This document shows, piece by piece, positions 1 through 7,073 of a stretch of DNA of 34,532 nucleotides (position 1 is its first letter; every line of letters begins with the position of its first letter). The stretch comes from a virus: the IMG/VR virus record IMGVR_UViG_3300030101_001813, positions 1-34,532 of that record. One strand, given 5' to 3'. The position numbers were made by a program, and so were the translations under genes. Below the pieces are notes generated by a model. The model had not been told where the DNA came from. It searched no databases and was given only the letters and a program-made list of their open reading frames with translations.

Positions 1-1218
1 TTTATAGTGAACACCTTGCATCTGCATTACTTTTTCAATTCCGTTTTCTATATTAGAGATGTCAGTCTTTAATCTTTTATCAGAAAAAGCAGTCACATCA
101 TTATTAAAAATCGCCGCTCCTGCACTAGACATATCAAGTGTAAGAGCAGTTATGGAAGAACCACCATCGTTACCTTTAAAAATAATATCTTTATCACTAA
201 CTTGAGCATTAAAAATAACATCTGAATTTTCAATACCTATATTCATCATTGTAGTGCCATCATCTTTTATTGCTATATCACCACCACCTACATCTAGCGT
301 AAAGTCACCTGCTACATCTAAAGTTAAAGTACCATTAGGAGTTGCAATAGTTCCATTATCACCATCACTTGTTAGTGTCATATCTGTTCCTGCACCTAAT
401 TTTATTTGAGCATTATCCACAAAAGTAGCATCGTGGTTAAACGCCGCCGTTCCAGCATCTGACATATCAAGTCTTAAAGCAACAACATCACTTGTGTCAT
501 CAACTCCTACAAATTCCATATCTTGATTGTTAACAGCACTTTTAATTCTAAAAAAATTTGAATTATTTTTTAACTCTCCAATGGTAGTGCCACCATCTTT
601 GAATAATATATCTCCACCGTCTGCATCTAATGTAATATCTCCAGCTACATCAAGTGTTAAGTCACCAGTGCCGTTTGTAATAGTTCCATTAGAACCGTCA
701 TGTGTAATTTGTAAATCATCGTCTGCACCTATATTTAAAACAGCAGAGTCTGAATTTAAACTTAAGTCATCACCGACTTTAAGATCTACTACTGATAAAG
801 AAGCAAAAGCATCTGCAACAGCGGCTCCACTTCCTGCACCATCTAAATATACCACCTTTGCATCTCCAGGACCTATGGTTACGTTTGCACCAGACCCTTG
901 TGATATAATTATATTTTGTGAACCACTTGTGCCATTTTCAATTATGTGAACACGTTTCATCGTGTTAGGGGTTATGGTAATAGTACAAGCTGAGTCTAAT
1001 GTACCAGTATATTTAATGTACATAGCTCTTCCAGCATCAGTTGATCCATCTGCTATCGTTGTTGCATGAGTGTCAGCATTTGTTGTTATAGCTTCTGTGC
1101 CAAACCCTAATGCCTCACCAATTAGTTCTAAATTTGTATTAGTTGAAGTACCCCATGTGCCTGATTCATCACCAGTGGCTATTTCTTTCAACCTTAAATT
1201 ATTAGTATATTCTGGCAT
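1..1218 (-). CDS. Tail fibre protein with S74-type chaperone domain, 3' end cut by window
   Basis: An open frame of 406 codons runs from an ATG at 1218 (TAATG overlap with the preceding stop) to the window edge without a stop. The N-terminus resembles proteins found at the start of phage tail fibres. The middle is Gly/Asp/Thr-rich beta-type sequence with at least two related modules sharing TLDVAGD followed by GGDI and KD(G/D)GTT, around residues 185-215 and 300-330. The last 28 residues begin SDKRLKTDI and continue I-x-x-G-I-x-K-V, the start of the Peptidase_S74 intramolecular chaperone that trimerises and then cleaves itself from fibres. Role inferred: receptor-binding fibre or spike. The rest of the chaperone, with its catalytic Ser/Lys, lies outside the window. 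Confidence 0.8.
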   Translation of the reverse strand, partial: MPEYTNNLRLKEIATGDESGTWGTSTNTNLELIGEALGFGTEAITTNADTHATTIADGSTDAGRAMYIKYTGTLDSACTITITPNTMKRVHIIENGTSGSQNIIISQGSGANVTIGPGDAKVVYLDGAGSGAAVADAFASLSVVDLKVGDDLSLNSDSAVLNIGADDDLQITHDGSNGTITNGTGDLTLDVAGDITLDADGGDILFKDGGTTIGELKNNSNFFRIKSAVNNQDMEFVGVDDTSDVVALRLDMSDAGTAAFNHDATFVDNAQIKLGAGTDMTLTSDGDNGTIATPNGTLTLDVAGDFTLDVGGGDIAIKDDGTTMMNIGIENSDVIFNAQVSDKDIIFKGNDGGSSITALTLDMSSAGAAIFNNDVTAFSDKRLKTDISNIENGIEKVMQMQGVHYK

Positions 1219-1916
1219 TATGCTACCCTTTCAATCCAATTAGCTACTTGATCTGGTTCTATTAACCCATATACATTTTCTACACCAACAAAACCAGTTA
1301 CACTAACTCCCGTTAAAGATACCACAGAATTAGCTGATATTGCAAGTGTTCCTACAGAAATAGTCCCTGCGTTACCAGTAGTAGAAAAATTACAATCACC
1401 TAAAATTACTGCTGTGCCTATAGATCCAGTTCCAGCAACAGTAGTTGGAGAAACTGTAGCACCACCAGTCATTCCTAATGTGCCAACAGATCCAGTACCA
1501 ACATTCGTGGTTACGGAGGCTCCAGCTCCCGCACCAACTACAACTGTTCCCACAGCAGTAGTTCCAACATTTGTTGTTACTGATAAATTTGATGCTCCTT
1601 TTATAGTTACAGAGCCGACTGCCGTTGTTCCAACGACTGTTGTAACTGGTGCTCCAGTATTTTCTATAACTGTACTAGTGCCAATAGAACCAGTGCCAAC
1701 TACACCAGTTACAGATATTACTGCTGTTCCAGTGACTGCTTCATCACCAATATTTACTGATCCAGTAAGACCAGTTTCAGTGACTAAAGCTCCACCTCCG
1801 CCTAGAGCATCTCCTATTGCACCTGTACTTTCGAGTCCAGTAACTGCAAAAGAAACATTATCAATGCCACCCCAGCCACCAGAACCCCAAGTTCCTGCTC
1901 CCCAAGCGTTAGCCAT
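1218..1916 (-). CDS. Repeat-rich virion/tail protein (VGT-repeat)
   Basis: This 232-residue protein starts with the Gly/Trp-rich segment MANAWGAGTWGSGGWGG. It then carries about eight imperfect beta-type repeats of roughly 20 residues with core V-G-T-x-[AS]-[VI]-G-T, followed by V-x-x-x-x-x-x-S-V-T-T. It is almost free of charged residues and ends in QVANWIERVA. It sits directly upstream of the fibre gene with a TAATG junction, so a tail-associated beta-solenoid or adhesin-like structure is likely. The family is unnamed to me. The RBS is weak (AGGTAAACCC), perhaps compensated by coupling to the gene before it. Confidence 0.7.
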   Translation of the reverse strand: MANAWGAGTWGSGGWGGIDNVSFAVTGLESTGAIGDALGGGGALVTETGLTGSVNIGDEAVTGTAVISVTGVVGTGSIGTSTVIENTGAPVTTVVGTTAVGSVTIKGASNLSVTTNVGTTAVGTVVVGAGAGASVTTNVGTGSVGTLGMTGGATVSPTTVAGTGSIGTAVILGDCNFSTTGNAGTISVGTLAISANSVVSLTGVSVTGFVGVENVYGLIEPDQVANWIERVA

Positions 1917-1927
1917 AAGGGTTTACC

Positions 1928-2395
1928 TTACGCTATACGAATTATAGCATTTGAAGCGTCAGCAGTAGGGAACTGTATTGTAAAAGTTCCAGATGTAGAC
2001 GTTTTGTTAGATGTAAAATCTAATACACATACTGCTTTGTTAGAAGCAGAACTATTATAAATTAAAGCTCCCATTGCAGTAATTGTTGCAGTTGTAAAAC
2101 TTAAATCAGCAAAATCAGTAAAAGCAGTTGCAGTAGAAGTAGAAGTAGCAACAGATGGATCTACCCTTGTTAAACTAGCTCCACCAGTTGTATACGAACC
2201 ACTAGAAGTTACTTCGCCAGTTGTAACAAGTGCAGTTGTTCCAAAACCTAAAGTAGCAGTTGTAGACGATTTTGCTCCAGTTCCTTCTGCAAAAAGTGCT
2301 AATTTAAAATCATTACCACCAGAATTTTTAAAATTGTGTACCCCCTCCAACAACTCTTTTTTGAAAGAATTACACATTGCTTGTGCTATAGCCAT
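1928..2395 (-). CDS. Conserved marine-phage virion protein
   Basis: This 155-residue protein begins MAIAQAMCNSFKKELLEGVH and continues with F-K-L-A-L-F, then a long Ser/Thr/Gly-rich beta-sheet region. Proteins with this N-terminal pattern (Q-x-x-C-N-S-F-K-x-E-L-L-x-G-x-H) recur beside tail fibre genes in aquatic podoviruses and siphoviruses. A small structural component of the tail tip or head-tail region is inferred; no enzymatic motif is seen. A clear Shine-Dalgarno (AAGGAGACTCT) precedes the ATG, and the gene begins one base after the stop of its neighbour at 2397. Confidence 0.65.
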   Translation of the reverse strand: MAIAQAMCNSFKKELLEGVHNFKNSGGNDFKLALFAEGTGAKSSTTATLGFGTTALVTTGEVTSSGSYTTGGASLTRVDPSVATSTSTATAFTDFADLSFTTATITAMGALIYNSSASNKAVCVLDFTSNKTSTSGTFTIQFPTADASNAIIRIA

Positions 2396-2396
2396 A

Positions 2397-2684
2397 TTAG
2401 AGTCTCCTTATATATTCAGCCATTTCCTTTTGACCATTAGATCTTAATATGTGAACTATACTAGCTCGTTCTTCTCTCCTTGCCAAGAGTAAATAATTGT
2501 ATACTACTTTTTTAAGATGCTCCCTAAATTGTTTAGCTTGTTGTCTAATATGTGGTGGTGCTTGATCTGATATTGTAACTATCTTATCTACACATAAATC
2601 GGCTACTTGCTCATTAGTTAACCCTCCATCATGTGAAGTATGAACATTAACACTACCGACTTCAGAAACATTTACATTAAACAT
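2397..2684 (-). CDS. Conserved hypothetical phage protein (95 aa)
   Basis: The start is set at the ATG at 2684 because AGGAGAATAAAA lies just before it; a longer frame from 2699 would bury that RBS. The protein has a short beta-type N-terminus (MFNVNVSEVGSVNVHT) and then helices with T-N-E-Q-V-A-D-L-C-V-D-K-I-V and A-P-P-H-I-R-x-Q-A-x-x-F-R. Similar small proteins occur between adaptor and fibre genes in aquatic phages. Its function is unknown to me. It overlaps the preceding gene by 8 nt, implying translational coupling. Confidence 0.65.
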   Translation of the reverse strand: MFNVNVSEVGSVNVHTSHDGGLTNEQVADLCVDKIVTISDQAPPHIRQQAKQFREHLKKVVYNYLLLARREERASIVHILRSNGQKEMAEYIRRL

Positions 2685-3399
2685 TTTTATTCTCCTCATA
2701 AGTTATCCCGGGAAGATCATCTCTTCCTATAATATTAGGTGAAGCATCCAAAGGCTCTGGCGGTTCTAACTTGGATTTTCTAGTTATTAACATTTCACCT
2801 TGTGTTGTTGTTGTTACAAGAGGGTCATCAAGTCTATGGTATCCATACAATTTTTGGTCATCAGGTATGTTCATATCAAGCAAAGAGGAACTGTGAGCTA
2901 TATGTATTTTAATCTTTTTTGATATTGCTATCGCTAACCAAAATTCACAACAAGCTTTCCCAGCCTCAGCAAAATTTATAGCTTTATGTGTATAATCAAG
3001 ACCATACAAATGTAAATTTGTTACTCCTTGTGATATAGCGTAAGCAATGGCATACGGAACAGTATTATTAAAATAAGCGTATCCAGTTTTTTGTATAACT
3101 TCTTGCAATGGGTACTCAACAACGTCTGGGCATCTTTTATCTAGAGTGCAAGAAAATATAGGGACGTCTAATTTAGTAGTCAGCCTTTCAGCCATTATGT
3201 TTGTTTGTTTTCCAGCATTTGGTGTATCTAAAAACCTAGATGGTGGATCCATCATAAAACACTTATCATGAAATATTACACCCGACATAGAGTTTATAGC
3301 CCATGTTTCATCAAACTTCTCACTTCTTATAGAAGCAAGAATATATTCACTACAGGTATTGCCTAAACCGACAATAGCTACGCTCTTAATTTTACTCAT
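2677..3399 (-). CDS. Rossmann-like protein of unknown function
   Basis: The N-terminus is a clear beta-alpha-beta nucleotide-binding start (SVAIVGLGNTCSEYILAS). It is followed by W-A-I-N-S-M, a D-P-P segment, V-P-I-F-S, Y-P-L-Q-E-V and then G-V-T-N-L-H-L-Y-G-L-D-Y-T near residue 130. This architecture is common in aquatic phages and recalls DUF115/MptE-like or sugar-nucleotide-binding Rossmann proteins, but I cannot assign a reaction. The start overlaps the adaptor stop (ATGA). Location inside the tail-assembly module suggests a late role, possibly modification of a virion surface component (inference). Confidence 0.65.
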   Translation of the reverse strand: MSKIKSVAIVGLGNTCSEYILASIRSEKFDETWAINSMSGVIFHDKCFMMDPPSRFLDTPNAGKQTNIMAERLTTKLDVPIFSCTLDKRCPDVVEYPLQEVIQKTGYAYFNNTVPYAIAYAISQGVTNLHLYGLDYTHKAINFAEAGKACCEFWLAIAISKKIKIHIAHSSSLLDMNIPDDQKLYGYHRLDDPLVTTTTQGEMLITRKSKLEPPEPLDASPNIIGRDDLPGITYEENKNV

Positions 3400-4040
3400 G
3401 TTTGTCTTTGTCTAACCAAACCTTCTCGATAAGAATCAGAATAATTTCTACCTTCTGCATAGTTCTTTAATCGTGCGATAGACTCTAAATATCTACCGTT
3501 GTATAAAGTCAACAAATCTTGTTCCCCTTTCATAAAAGTGTATGCCTCTACTAATGTACCATATAGTAAAGCATCTGGGGCATTTGTACTAATCCATGTC
3601 GTTCCACTATCATCTGTAGTAAGAGAAGCTGGTCTATAATAGTAATGTAATTCTACTGCAAAATCTGCATTTGGAGTGGGTGCTAATATAAAATTGTTTA
3701 CATCAAACTGTGCATAATATTTAGGTGTGCCAGTTACTGTAGGATCTGGGTGAAACTCTTGTATAAAGTTAACATCTTTTTGTAATAGAAAAATATTACT
3801 ACCACTACTAATAAGAGATAATGAAAAAGTAGCCATGTAATCCTCTGGTTTTTGTAAAAATTTATTACCAGAAGTAGCTGTTCCTTCAACATTTTTTCTA
3901 AAATAATCAAGGTCAACCGTTTTAAAAATGCGTTCTTCTGCGTTTTTAATAAAAAAATCTAACTCATTTACAAAAGTAGACTCATCATTTTCTGTCCAGT
4001 CTTGAACAGATTGTTTTAATGTAGTTAATGTAAAGCTCAT
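3396..4040 (-). CDS. Phage adaptor protein (SU10-like head-tail adaptor)
   Basis: This 214-residue protein begins with a helical segment (MSFTLTTLKQSVQDWTENDE). It carries the pattern F-I-x-x-A-E-E-R-I-F-x-x-V-D-L-D-Y-F-R near residues 29-50, a beta-rich centre (P-K-Y-Y-A-Q-F-D, E-L-H-Y-Y-Y-R-P) and a C-terminal helical region with A-P-D-A-L-L-Y-G-x-L-V-E-A. This order is typical of SU10-type adaptor proteins that form a ring below the portal. The ATGA overlap with the upstream gene and the nearby gp4-like gene support a head-tail completion role. Confidence 0.75.
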   Translation of the reverse strand: MSFTLTTLKQSVQDWTENDESTFVNELDFFIKNAEERIFKTVDLDYFRKNVEGTATSGNKFLQKPEDYMATFSLSLISSGSNIFLLQKDVNFIQEFHPDPTVTGTPKYYAQFDVNNFILAPTPNADFAVELHYYYRPASLTTDDSGTTWISTNAPDALLYGTLVEAYTFMKGEQDLLTLYNGRYLESIARLKNYAEGRNYSDSYREGLVRQRQT

Positions 4041-4354
4041 GATACGCTCACTGTTACAGTTCCTAATGAAGCCGTAGCACTAAAACTTGAAAGTTCTGTA
4101 CCTAATATGCCTTTATCAGTATTAGTATAAACAATAAATTTTCTGTTATCATCTATTTCTTGTGGTCTAGGCTGATATAAAGCTTGTGGTTCAAAAGGTG
4201 GTTTTCTAGGTGTAAGTTGTGGATGCTTTCTTTCATATTCTGATCTATGAACTAAGTTACCATTCCACTCCATAACTCTTTCGCGATAAGGAAAAGCAAA
4301 ACCTGACCGATCTGATATAAACTTAGATTTTTTTCCTAATGCGTATCTGCTCAT
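4037..4354 (-). CDS. Conserved structural-module protein (105 aa)
   Basis: The N-terminal half follows a pattern widespread in phages: M-S-R-Y-A-x-G, then S-D-R-S-G-F-x-F-P-Y, E-W-N-G-x-L-V-H, E-x-K-H-P-Q-L. Many relatives have paired Cys here that look like a zinc knuckle. In this copy those sites are Ser/Glu (D-R-S-G and S-E-Y-E), so metal binding is probably lost. The C-terminal 40 residues are beta-type. It is joined by ATGA overlaps to both neighbours in the head-tail adaptor operon. Function unknown; virion association is inferred from context. Confidence 0.65.
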   Translation of the reverse strand: MSRYALGKKSKFISDRSGFAFPYRERVMEWNGNLVHRSEYERKHPQLTPRKPPFEPQALYQPRPQEIDDNRKFIVYTNTDKGILGTELSSFSATASLGTVTVSVS

Positions 4355-5019
4355 ACAAAACCATAATATGTACTACTTGGGGTTAATGATAAATTAGAAC
4401 GGTCGCGATCCTCCGCAGAAGCCCTTTCAAACTCTTCTTCATACATAGCTTTTAATAACTGTACTCTATCTGGTGCTTTTTTCATGGCTAAATAATATGC
4501 CAATCCAGCAGTCAGACAAGGGTAAAACCTAAAAGGTATTTCTAGAGTATCCTTTGCTGTATCTGCATCTTGTATTCTTGTTAAGGCATCGTATACAAAA
4601 ACATCTGTACTGTTTTCTGGTGTAGACCATAACTTTAATTTTGGTGTTATTTGTCTATCCAAAAAATACTGGCTTGGTCTGCCAGTTTGTGATTTAGTTG
4701 GTATGTTTAAATATTGGTCACGACCTATTCTACTTATAGTAAAATCCGTACTTCCACGCCTTACAACAGCATTTAGTACATCTATAAGATCGGTAGCCAA
4801 ATCATACTCAGCAGTACCTGAAGTTAAAGTTTGTGTGCGTTGTTCTATTGTCCATTGATTCAATCCTCTATTAGCCCAATCAGCAAGTAATATATTCATA
4901 GATCTTCGTGCTGTTTGTAGATCATAACCAGTGCGAACTTCTAAGCCACAACGCTCAAAAGCTTCTTCTATGTACTCAGCTACATCAAGCTCAAAATTTG
5001 TAGAGGATGAAGTTGTCAT
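4351..5019 (-). CDS. Head-tail completion protein (P22 gp4-like)
   Basis: This 222-residue, mostly helical protein contains E-Y-I-E-E-A-F-E-R-C-G, then T-G-Y-D-L-Q-T-A-R-R-S-M-N-I-L-L-x-D-W-A-N-R-G-L-N-x-W and T-L-x-x-G-T-A-x-Y-D-L. These patterns are characteristic of gp4-like tail accessory or connector proteins in podoviruses. It has the usual length for the group. It would form a ring between the portal and the tail knob. It begins immediately after the Lys/Gly repeat gene (TAATG) and runs into the next gene by ATGA overlap. Confidence 0.72.
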   Translation of the reverse strand: MTTSSSTNFELDVAEYIEEAFERCGLEVRTGYDLQTARRSMNILLADWANRGLNQWTIEQRTQTLTSGTAEYDLATDLIDVLNAVVRRGSTDFTISRIGRDQYLNIPTKSQTGRPSQYFLDRQITPKLKLWSTPENSTDVFVYDALTRIQDADTAKDTLEIPFRFYPCLTAGLAYYLAMKKAPDRVQLLKAMYEEEFERASAEDRDRSNLSLTPSSTYYGFV

Positions 5020-5183
5020 TAACTATATGGACCTTTAACTACTTTGCCACCGTTAGCGAAGCTTTTCTTTTTCATAGCACCACCACCTACAGCAAAACTT
5101 TTCTTTTTCATAGCACCACCACCCATCATTTTTTCTTTATCGCCAGTAGCACCACCCATAGCATAGCTTTTTTTCTTCATCAT
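5019..5183 (-). CDS. Small Lys/Gly repeat protein (54 aa)
   Basis: A short gene with a good Shine-Dalgarno (AAGGAGAATAAAGA) before ATGATG and stop/start overlaps on both sides. The protein is built from three imperfect copies of M-K-K-K-S-[YF]-A followed by one variable residue and G-G, with GGGA spacers between the later copies, then KVVKGPYS. The DNA repeats are visible as three copies of CATAGCACCACCACC-like sequence on the plus strand. It is strongly basic and likely disordered. Such Lys/Gly-rich proteins in the structural module may bind DNA or be packaged, but that is inference. The second Met at 5180 is an alternative start. Confidence 0.7.
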   Translation of the reverse strand: MMKKKSYAMGGATGDKEKMMGGGAMKKKSFAVGGGAMKKKSFANGGKVVKGPYS

Positions 5184-5857
5184 TCTTTATTCTCCTTATA
5201 AAGATTATTAAATGTTACATCAGGATCCATATATTGTTCATGTTCCTCTGCATTATGAGTCCATTGACTCGGTTTAAAATCGGGAGCTCCCTCTCCAGTT
5301 TCCCAGAGTGCAGGGGAAGTTACTCTTACCCTGTTGTTTGGCAAGGCAACTATGTTACCTGTCCAGTTGTCCGCCTTGATTAATTGAATAACATGACTCT
5401 GCTTATGCTGAGCTGGGTCATCCGATAAATCAGACTGACTGTAATCTATTGTAAATAAATATTTACCGATATGCAACTTATTATCTATTTTACATATCCA
5501 TGGACTAACACTCACATAATCTAGCTTAACTACACTATGGTAATGAGAACTACAGTCCCAAGGTTGTGCAAACCGAGGGTGCATTATATCTGGCATAGTG
5601 TCAAGTGGTATATCAGCTACTAATGATGTCAATGGCATTCTAGCCCACATAGCACCACCATGTACATTTGGCTCTTTAGTACCATCAACTTCGCAACCAG
5701 TAAAAACTACTTGAAAACCTAATGTTCTATCAGGCATTGTTGTAACAGCAAAAGCGTGAGCATGAATAAATTCACCTCTATACTTTTCATGATTATGAGT
5801 AAACTCTTTACGCACCCAACATTTAAAAAATGGGATATTACTAACTAAATAAGGCAT
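5180..5857 (-). CDS. Conserved hypothetical phage protein (225 aa)
   Basis: The protein begins MPYLVSNIPFFKCWVRKEF and includes H-E-K-Y-R-G-E-F, F-T-I-D-Y-S-Q-S-D near the middle, A-Q-H-K-Q-S-H and A-L-P-N-N-R-V-R toward the end. This arrangement is seen in many aquatic phages in the same position, between small basic proteins and adaptor genes. I know of no demonstrated function. It has no transmembrane segment and is rich in Trp/His/aromatic residues, so a structural protein is plausible. It begins with a TAATG overlap and ends in an ATGA overlap. Confidence 0.65.
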   Translation of the reverse strand: MPYLVSNIPFFKCWVRKEFTHNHEKYRGEFIHAHAFAVTTMPDRTLGFQVVFTGCEVDGTKEPNVHGGAMWARMPLTSLVADIPLDTMPDIMHPRFAQPWDCSSHYHSVVKLDYVSVSPWICKIDNKLHIGKYLFTIDYSQSDLSDDPAQHKQSHVIQLIKADNWTGNIVALPNNRVRVTSPALWETGEGAPDFKPSQWTHNAEEHEQYMDPDVTFNNLYKENKE

Positions 5858-6129
5858 TAGGATTTTTTCTTTGCAGTTGTTTTCTTTTTAGGTTTTTTAC
5901 CTTTACCAAAAATATGTGCATCTACTTTCGCCGCTTTACCTCCAGTTAGCACAGAGTTAACACGAGCCATAGCCCATTGGTTTGGGGTAGTTCCAGGACG
6001 GTGTCCCGTTTTATAAGCCGCGAGTCCTTTGTTGTAGACTTGTCTTAACTGTCCCGCTGTGACTTTTTTACCTTTAGCTCTAGCTTTTTTTGCTTTTTCA
6101 GCTAAGGTCTTACTTACGTTTGCTGACAC
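5857..6129 (-). CDS. Small basic conserved phage protein (90 aa), GTG start
   Basis: The start is GTG at 6129, preceded by a strong GAGGAGG Shine-Dalgarno 6 nt upstream. The core reads G-L-A-A-Y-K-T-G-H-R-P-G-T-T-P-N-Q-W-A-M-A-R-V-N-S-V-L-T-G-G, then K-V-D-A-H-I. This motif is common in small proteins of aquatic phage structural modules. The tail is a Lys-rich extension (KGKKPKKKTTAKKKS). The conserved R-P-G-x-T-P-x-x-W-A-x-A-R-V core suggests a real folded domain of unknown role. It overlaps the gene at 6110-6247 by 20 nt in another frame. Confidence 0.7.
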   Translation of the reverse strand: MSANVSKTLAEKAKKARAKGKKVTAGQLRQVYNKGLAAYKTGHRPGTTPNQWAMARVNSVLTGGKAAKVDAHIFGKGKKPKKKTTAKKKS

Positions 6130-6247
6130 GTTTTTTCCTCCTCTTGCTTGGCATTAGTCCTTTATTAACTGCTCTAGCTCTTTCACTAAAGCCTAGTTTT
6201 TTACCACTGTTAAGCTTTTTTCTTATTGTTTCTAGTTTTGCTACCAT
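6110..6247 (-). CDS. Very small basic protein (45 aa)
   Basis: An ATG at 6247 opens a 45-codon frame ending TAA at 6110. The protein is strongly basic, with a helical start (MVAKLETIRKKLNSGKKLG), F-S-E-R-A-R-A-V-N-K-G-L-M-P and an Arg/Lys-rich tail. It overlaps the 3' end of the preceding small gene by 38 nt and the start of the next by 20 nt, each in a different frame. Its own terminal codons contain the GAGGAGG ribosome-binding site of the next gene. Function unknown; nucleic-acid binding is plausible from charge alone. Confidence 0.55.
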   Translation of the reverse strand: MVAKLETIRKKLNSGKKLGFSERARAVNKGLMPSKRRKKRVSKRK

Positions 6248-6356
6248 TTTTCTTTTTCATAGTTGCACCTTTAATAATATCACCACGAGTAATTTTATTA
6301 AAAGGTGCTGTTAGTGAAGCTAACTTTTTTTGTTTAGGTGTTAGTTTTTTCTTCAT
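6210..6356 (-). CDS. Very small basic protein (48 aa)
   Basis: The start ATG at 6356 overlaps the preceding stop (ATGA). The 48-residue product is MKKKLTPKQKKLASL..., then T-A-P-F-N-K-I-T-R-G-D-I-I-K-G-A and a Lys/Asn-rich end. Short proteins with T-P-x-Q-x-K-L-A and A-P-x-x-x-I-T-x-x-D-[IF] patterns are frequent in aquatic phage structural modules, which supports it as real. Its function is unknown. The 3' part overlaps the next small gene for 38 nt, so the two form a compressed pair. Confidence 0.6.
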   Translation of the reverse strand: MKKKLTPKQKKLASLTAPFNKITRGDIIKGATMKKKNGSKTRNNKKKA

Positions 6357-6631
6357 TTCTTTTTACCTCCATACATTTTTCTAAATCGTTTAGTGTACAC
6401 AGACTCTTTTGTTTTTCTGCGTTTACCTTTTTTATCAAAATCTGTACTAAATTTATAAGCAGATGGATCATTATCCGCTTTGGGTGCATTACGTTGTATC
6501 TCTTTACGTCTTTTAACTTTTTCTGTAGAGGATAAACCTTTTAAATATTTTGGAGGTATTTTACGTTTAGTTTTCTTTTTGGCAGGAGGCTTACTTATTT
6601 GTTTTGACATTTGTCCTCTTGTTATAGCCAT
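6353..6631 (-). CDS. Small basic conserved phage protein (92 aa)
   Basis: The start is placed at ATG 6631, which has GGAGATATTCAA upstream; a longer frame from 6685 has no RBS and overlaps the previous gene fully. Features are K-K-K-T-K-R-K-I-P-P-K-Y-L-K-G-L-S, then D-N-D-P-S-A-Y-K-F-S-T-D and a Lys-rich C-terminus with T-K-E-S-V-Y-T-K-R-F-R-K-M-Y-G. This [KR]-Y-L-x-G-L-x ... T-K-x-S-x-Y-T-K-x-[FY] layout is a recurring family of short phage/virus proteins of unknown function (it recalls DUF5824, not verified). It overlaps the 3' end of the coiled-coil gene by 10 nt. Confidence 0.65.
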   Translation of the reverse strand: MAITRGQMSKQISKPPAKKKTKRKIPPKYLKGLSSTEKVKRRKEIQRNAPKADNDPSAYKFSTDFDKKGKRRKTKESVYTKRFRKMYGGKKK

Positions 6632-6789
6632 TTGAATATCTCCGGAACAAAGGCAGAGGCTATTATCAATACACCTAACCCCCACAGTTTTGTATCAAAC
6701 CTATCAAGTTGTTGTTCAATACGTTTGTATCTATCAGCACATTCTGACTCGTGCTTTTCAAGTAATTTTAAAACTTCATCTGCTTTCAT
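6622..6789 (-). CDS. Small coiled-coil plus single membrane-anchor protein (55 aa)
   Basis: The ATG at 6789 overlaps the preceding stop (TAATG). Residues 1-33 form an amphipathic, charged helix (V-L-K-L-L-E-K-H-E-S-E, R-Y-K-R-I-E-Q-Q-L-D-R-F-D). They are followed by a hydrophobic stretch, LWGLGVLIIASAFVPEIFKW (residues 35-54), that can span a membrane. This layout resembles XhlA/hemolysin-type or spanin-like lysis accessory proteins, but no family signature is strong enough to assign. The position in a structural module could also mean a small membrane-interacting virion protein. Confidence 0.6.
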   Translation of the reverse strand: MKADEVLKLLEKHESECADRYKRIEQQLDRFDTKLWGLGVLIIASAFVPEIFKWL

Positions 6790-7073
6790 TACCAAGCCTT
6801 ACAAGACCAATATCTAGCAGTAAATTTATCCTTTGCAGTATCACATCTATGACGTGCTCTAAAAGATTTTCTGCGTCCTGGCTGATCTTTTTTTATGGAC
6901 ATATTAGGGTCACCAAATCGGACTAATTTTATTTGTGTTCCTTTTTTTGCTAATACAGCAGATTTTTTAGGACCTCCAGGAGTTTTCTTAGGTTTATTAA
7001 ATCCAGGAAAAGTTTCCCCTCGGTAAGTAATTTTACCTGAGGGGGTTCTTTTTACGTCCTTAGTAGTAGCCAT
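6789..7073 (-). CDS. Conserved phage protein with RARHxC...YWSCKxW motif (94 aa)
   Basis: The protein starts with K-R-T-P-S-G-K-I-T-Y-R-G-E-T-F-P-G-F-N-K-P, continues with K-K-S-A-V-L-A-K-K-G-x-Q-I-K-L-V-R-F-G-D-P-N-M and ends R-R-K-S-F-R-A-R-H-R-C-D ... A-R-Y-W-S-C-K-A-W. The last motif, with two Cys and one His, is widespread in phage proteins and could form a metal site. No function is established to my knowledge. Its position among virion genes and its basic charge suggest an assembly or packaged protein (inference). Confidence 0.68.
   Translation of the reverse strand: MATTKDVKRTPSGKITYRGETFPGFNKPKKTPGGPKKSAVLAKKGTQIKLVRFGDPNMSIKKDQPGRRKSFRARHRCDTAKDKFTARYWSCKAW

Noticed and set aside
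527-949. 140-codon plus-strand frame
   Set aside because: It lies opposite the tail fibre gene, whose minus-strand frame is uninterrupted for 406 codons and has recognisable fibre and S74 features.
1414-1947. 177-codon Pro/Thr/Val-rich frame on the plus strand
   Set aside because: It is the antisense of the repeat-rich virion gene at 1218-1916; its low-complexity repeats mirror the real gene and there is no RBS context.
6690-6926. Plus-strand frames opposite 6.6-6.9 kb
   Set aside because: The minus strand here has two overlapping genes with TAATG junctions and conserved motifs; the plus frames are shadows.
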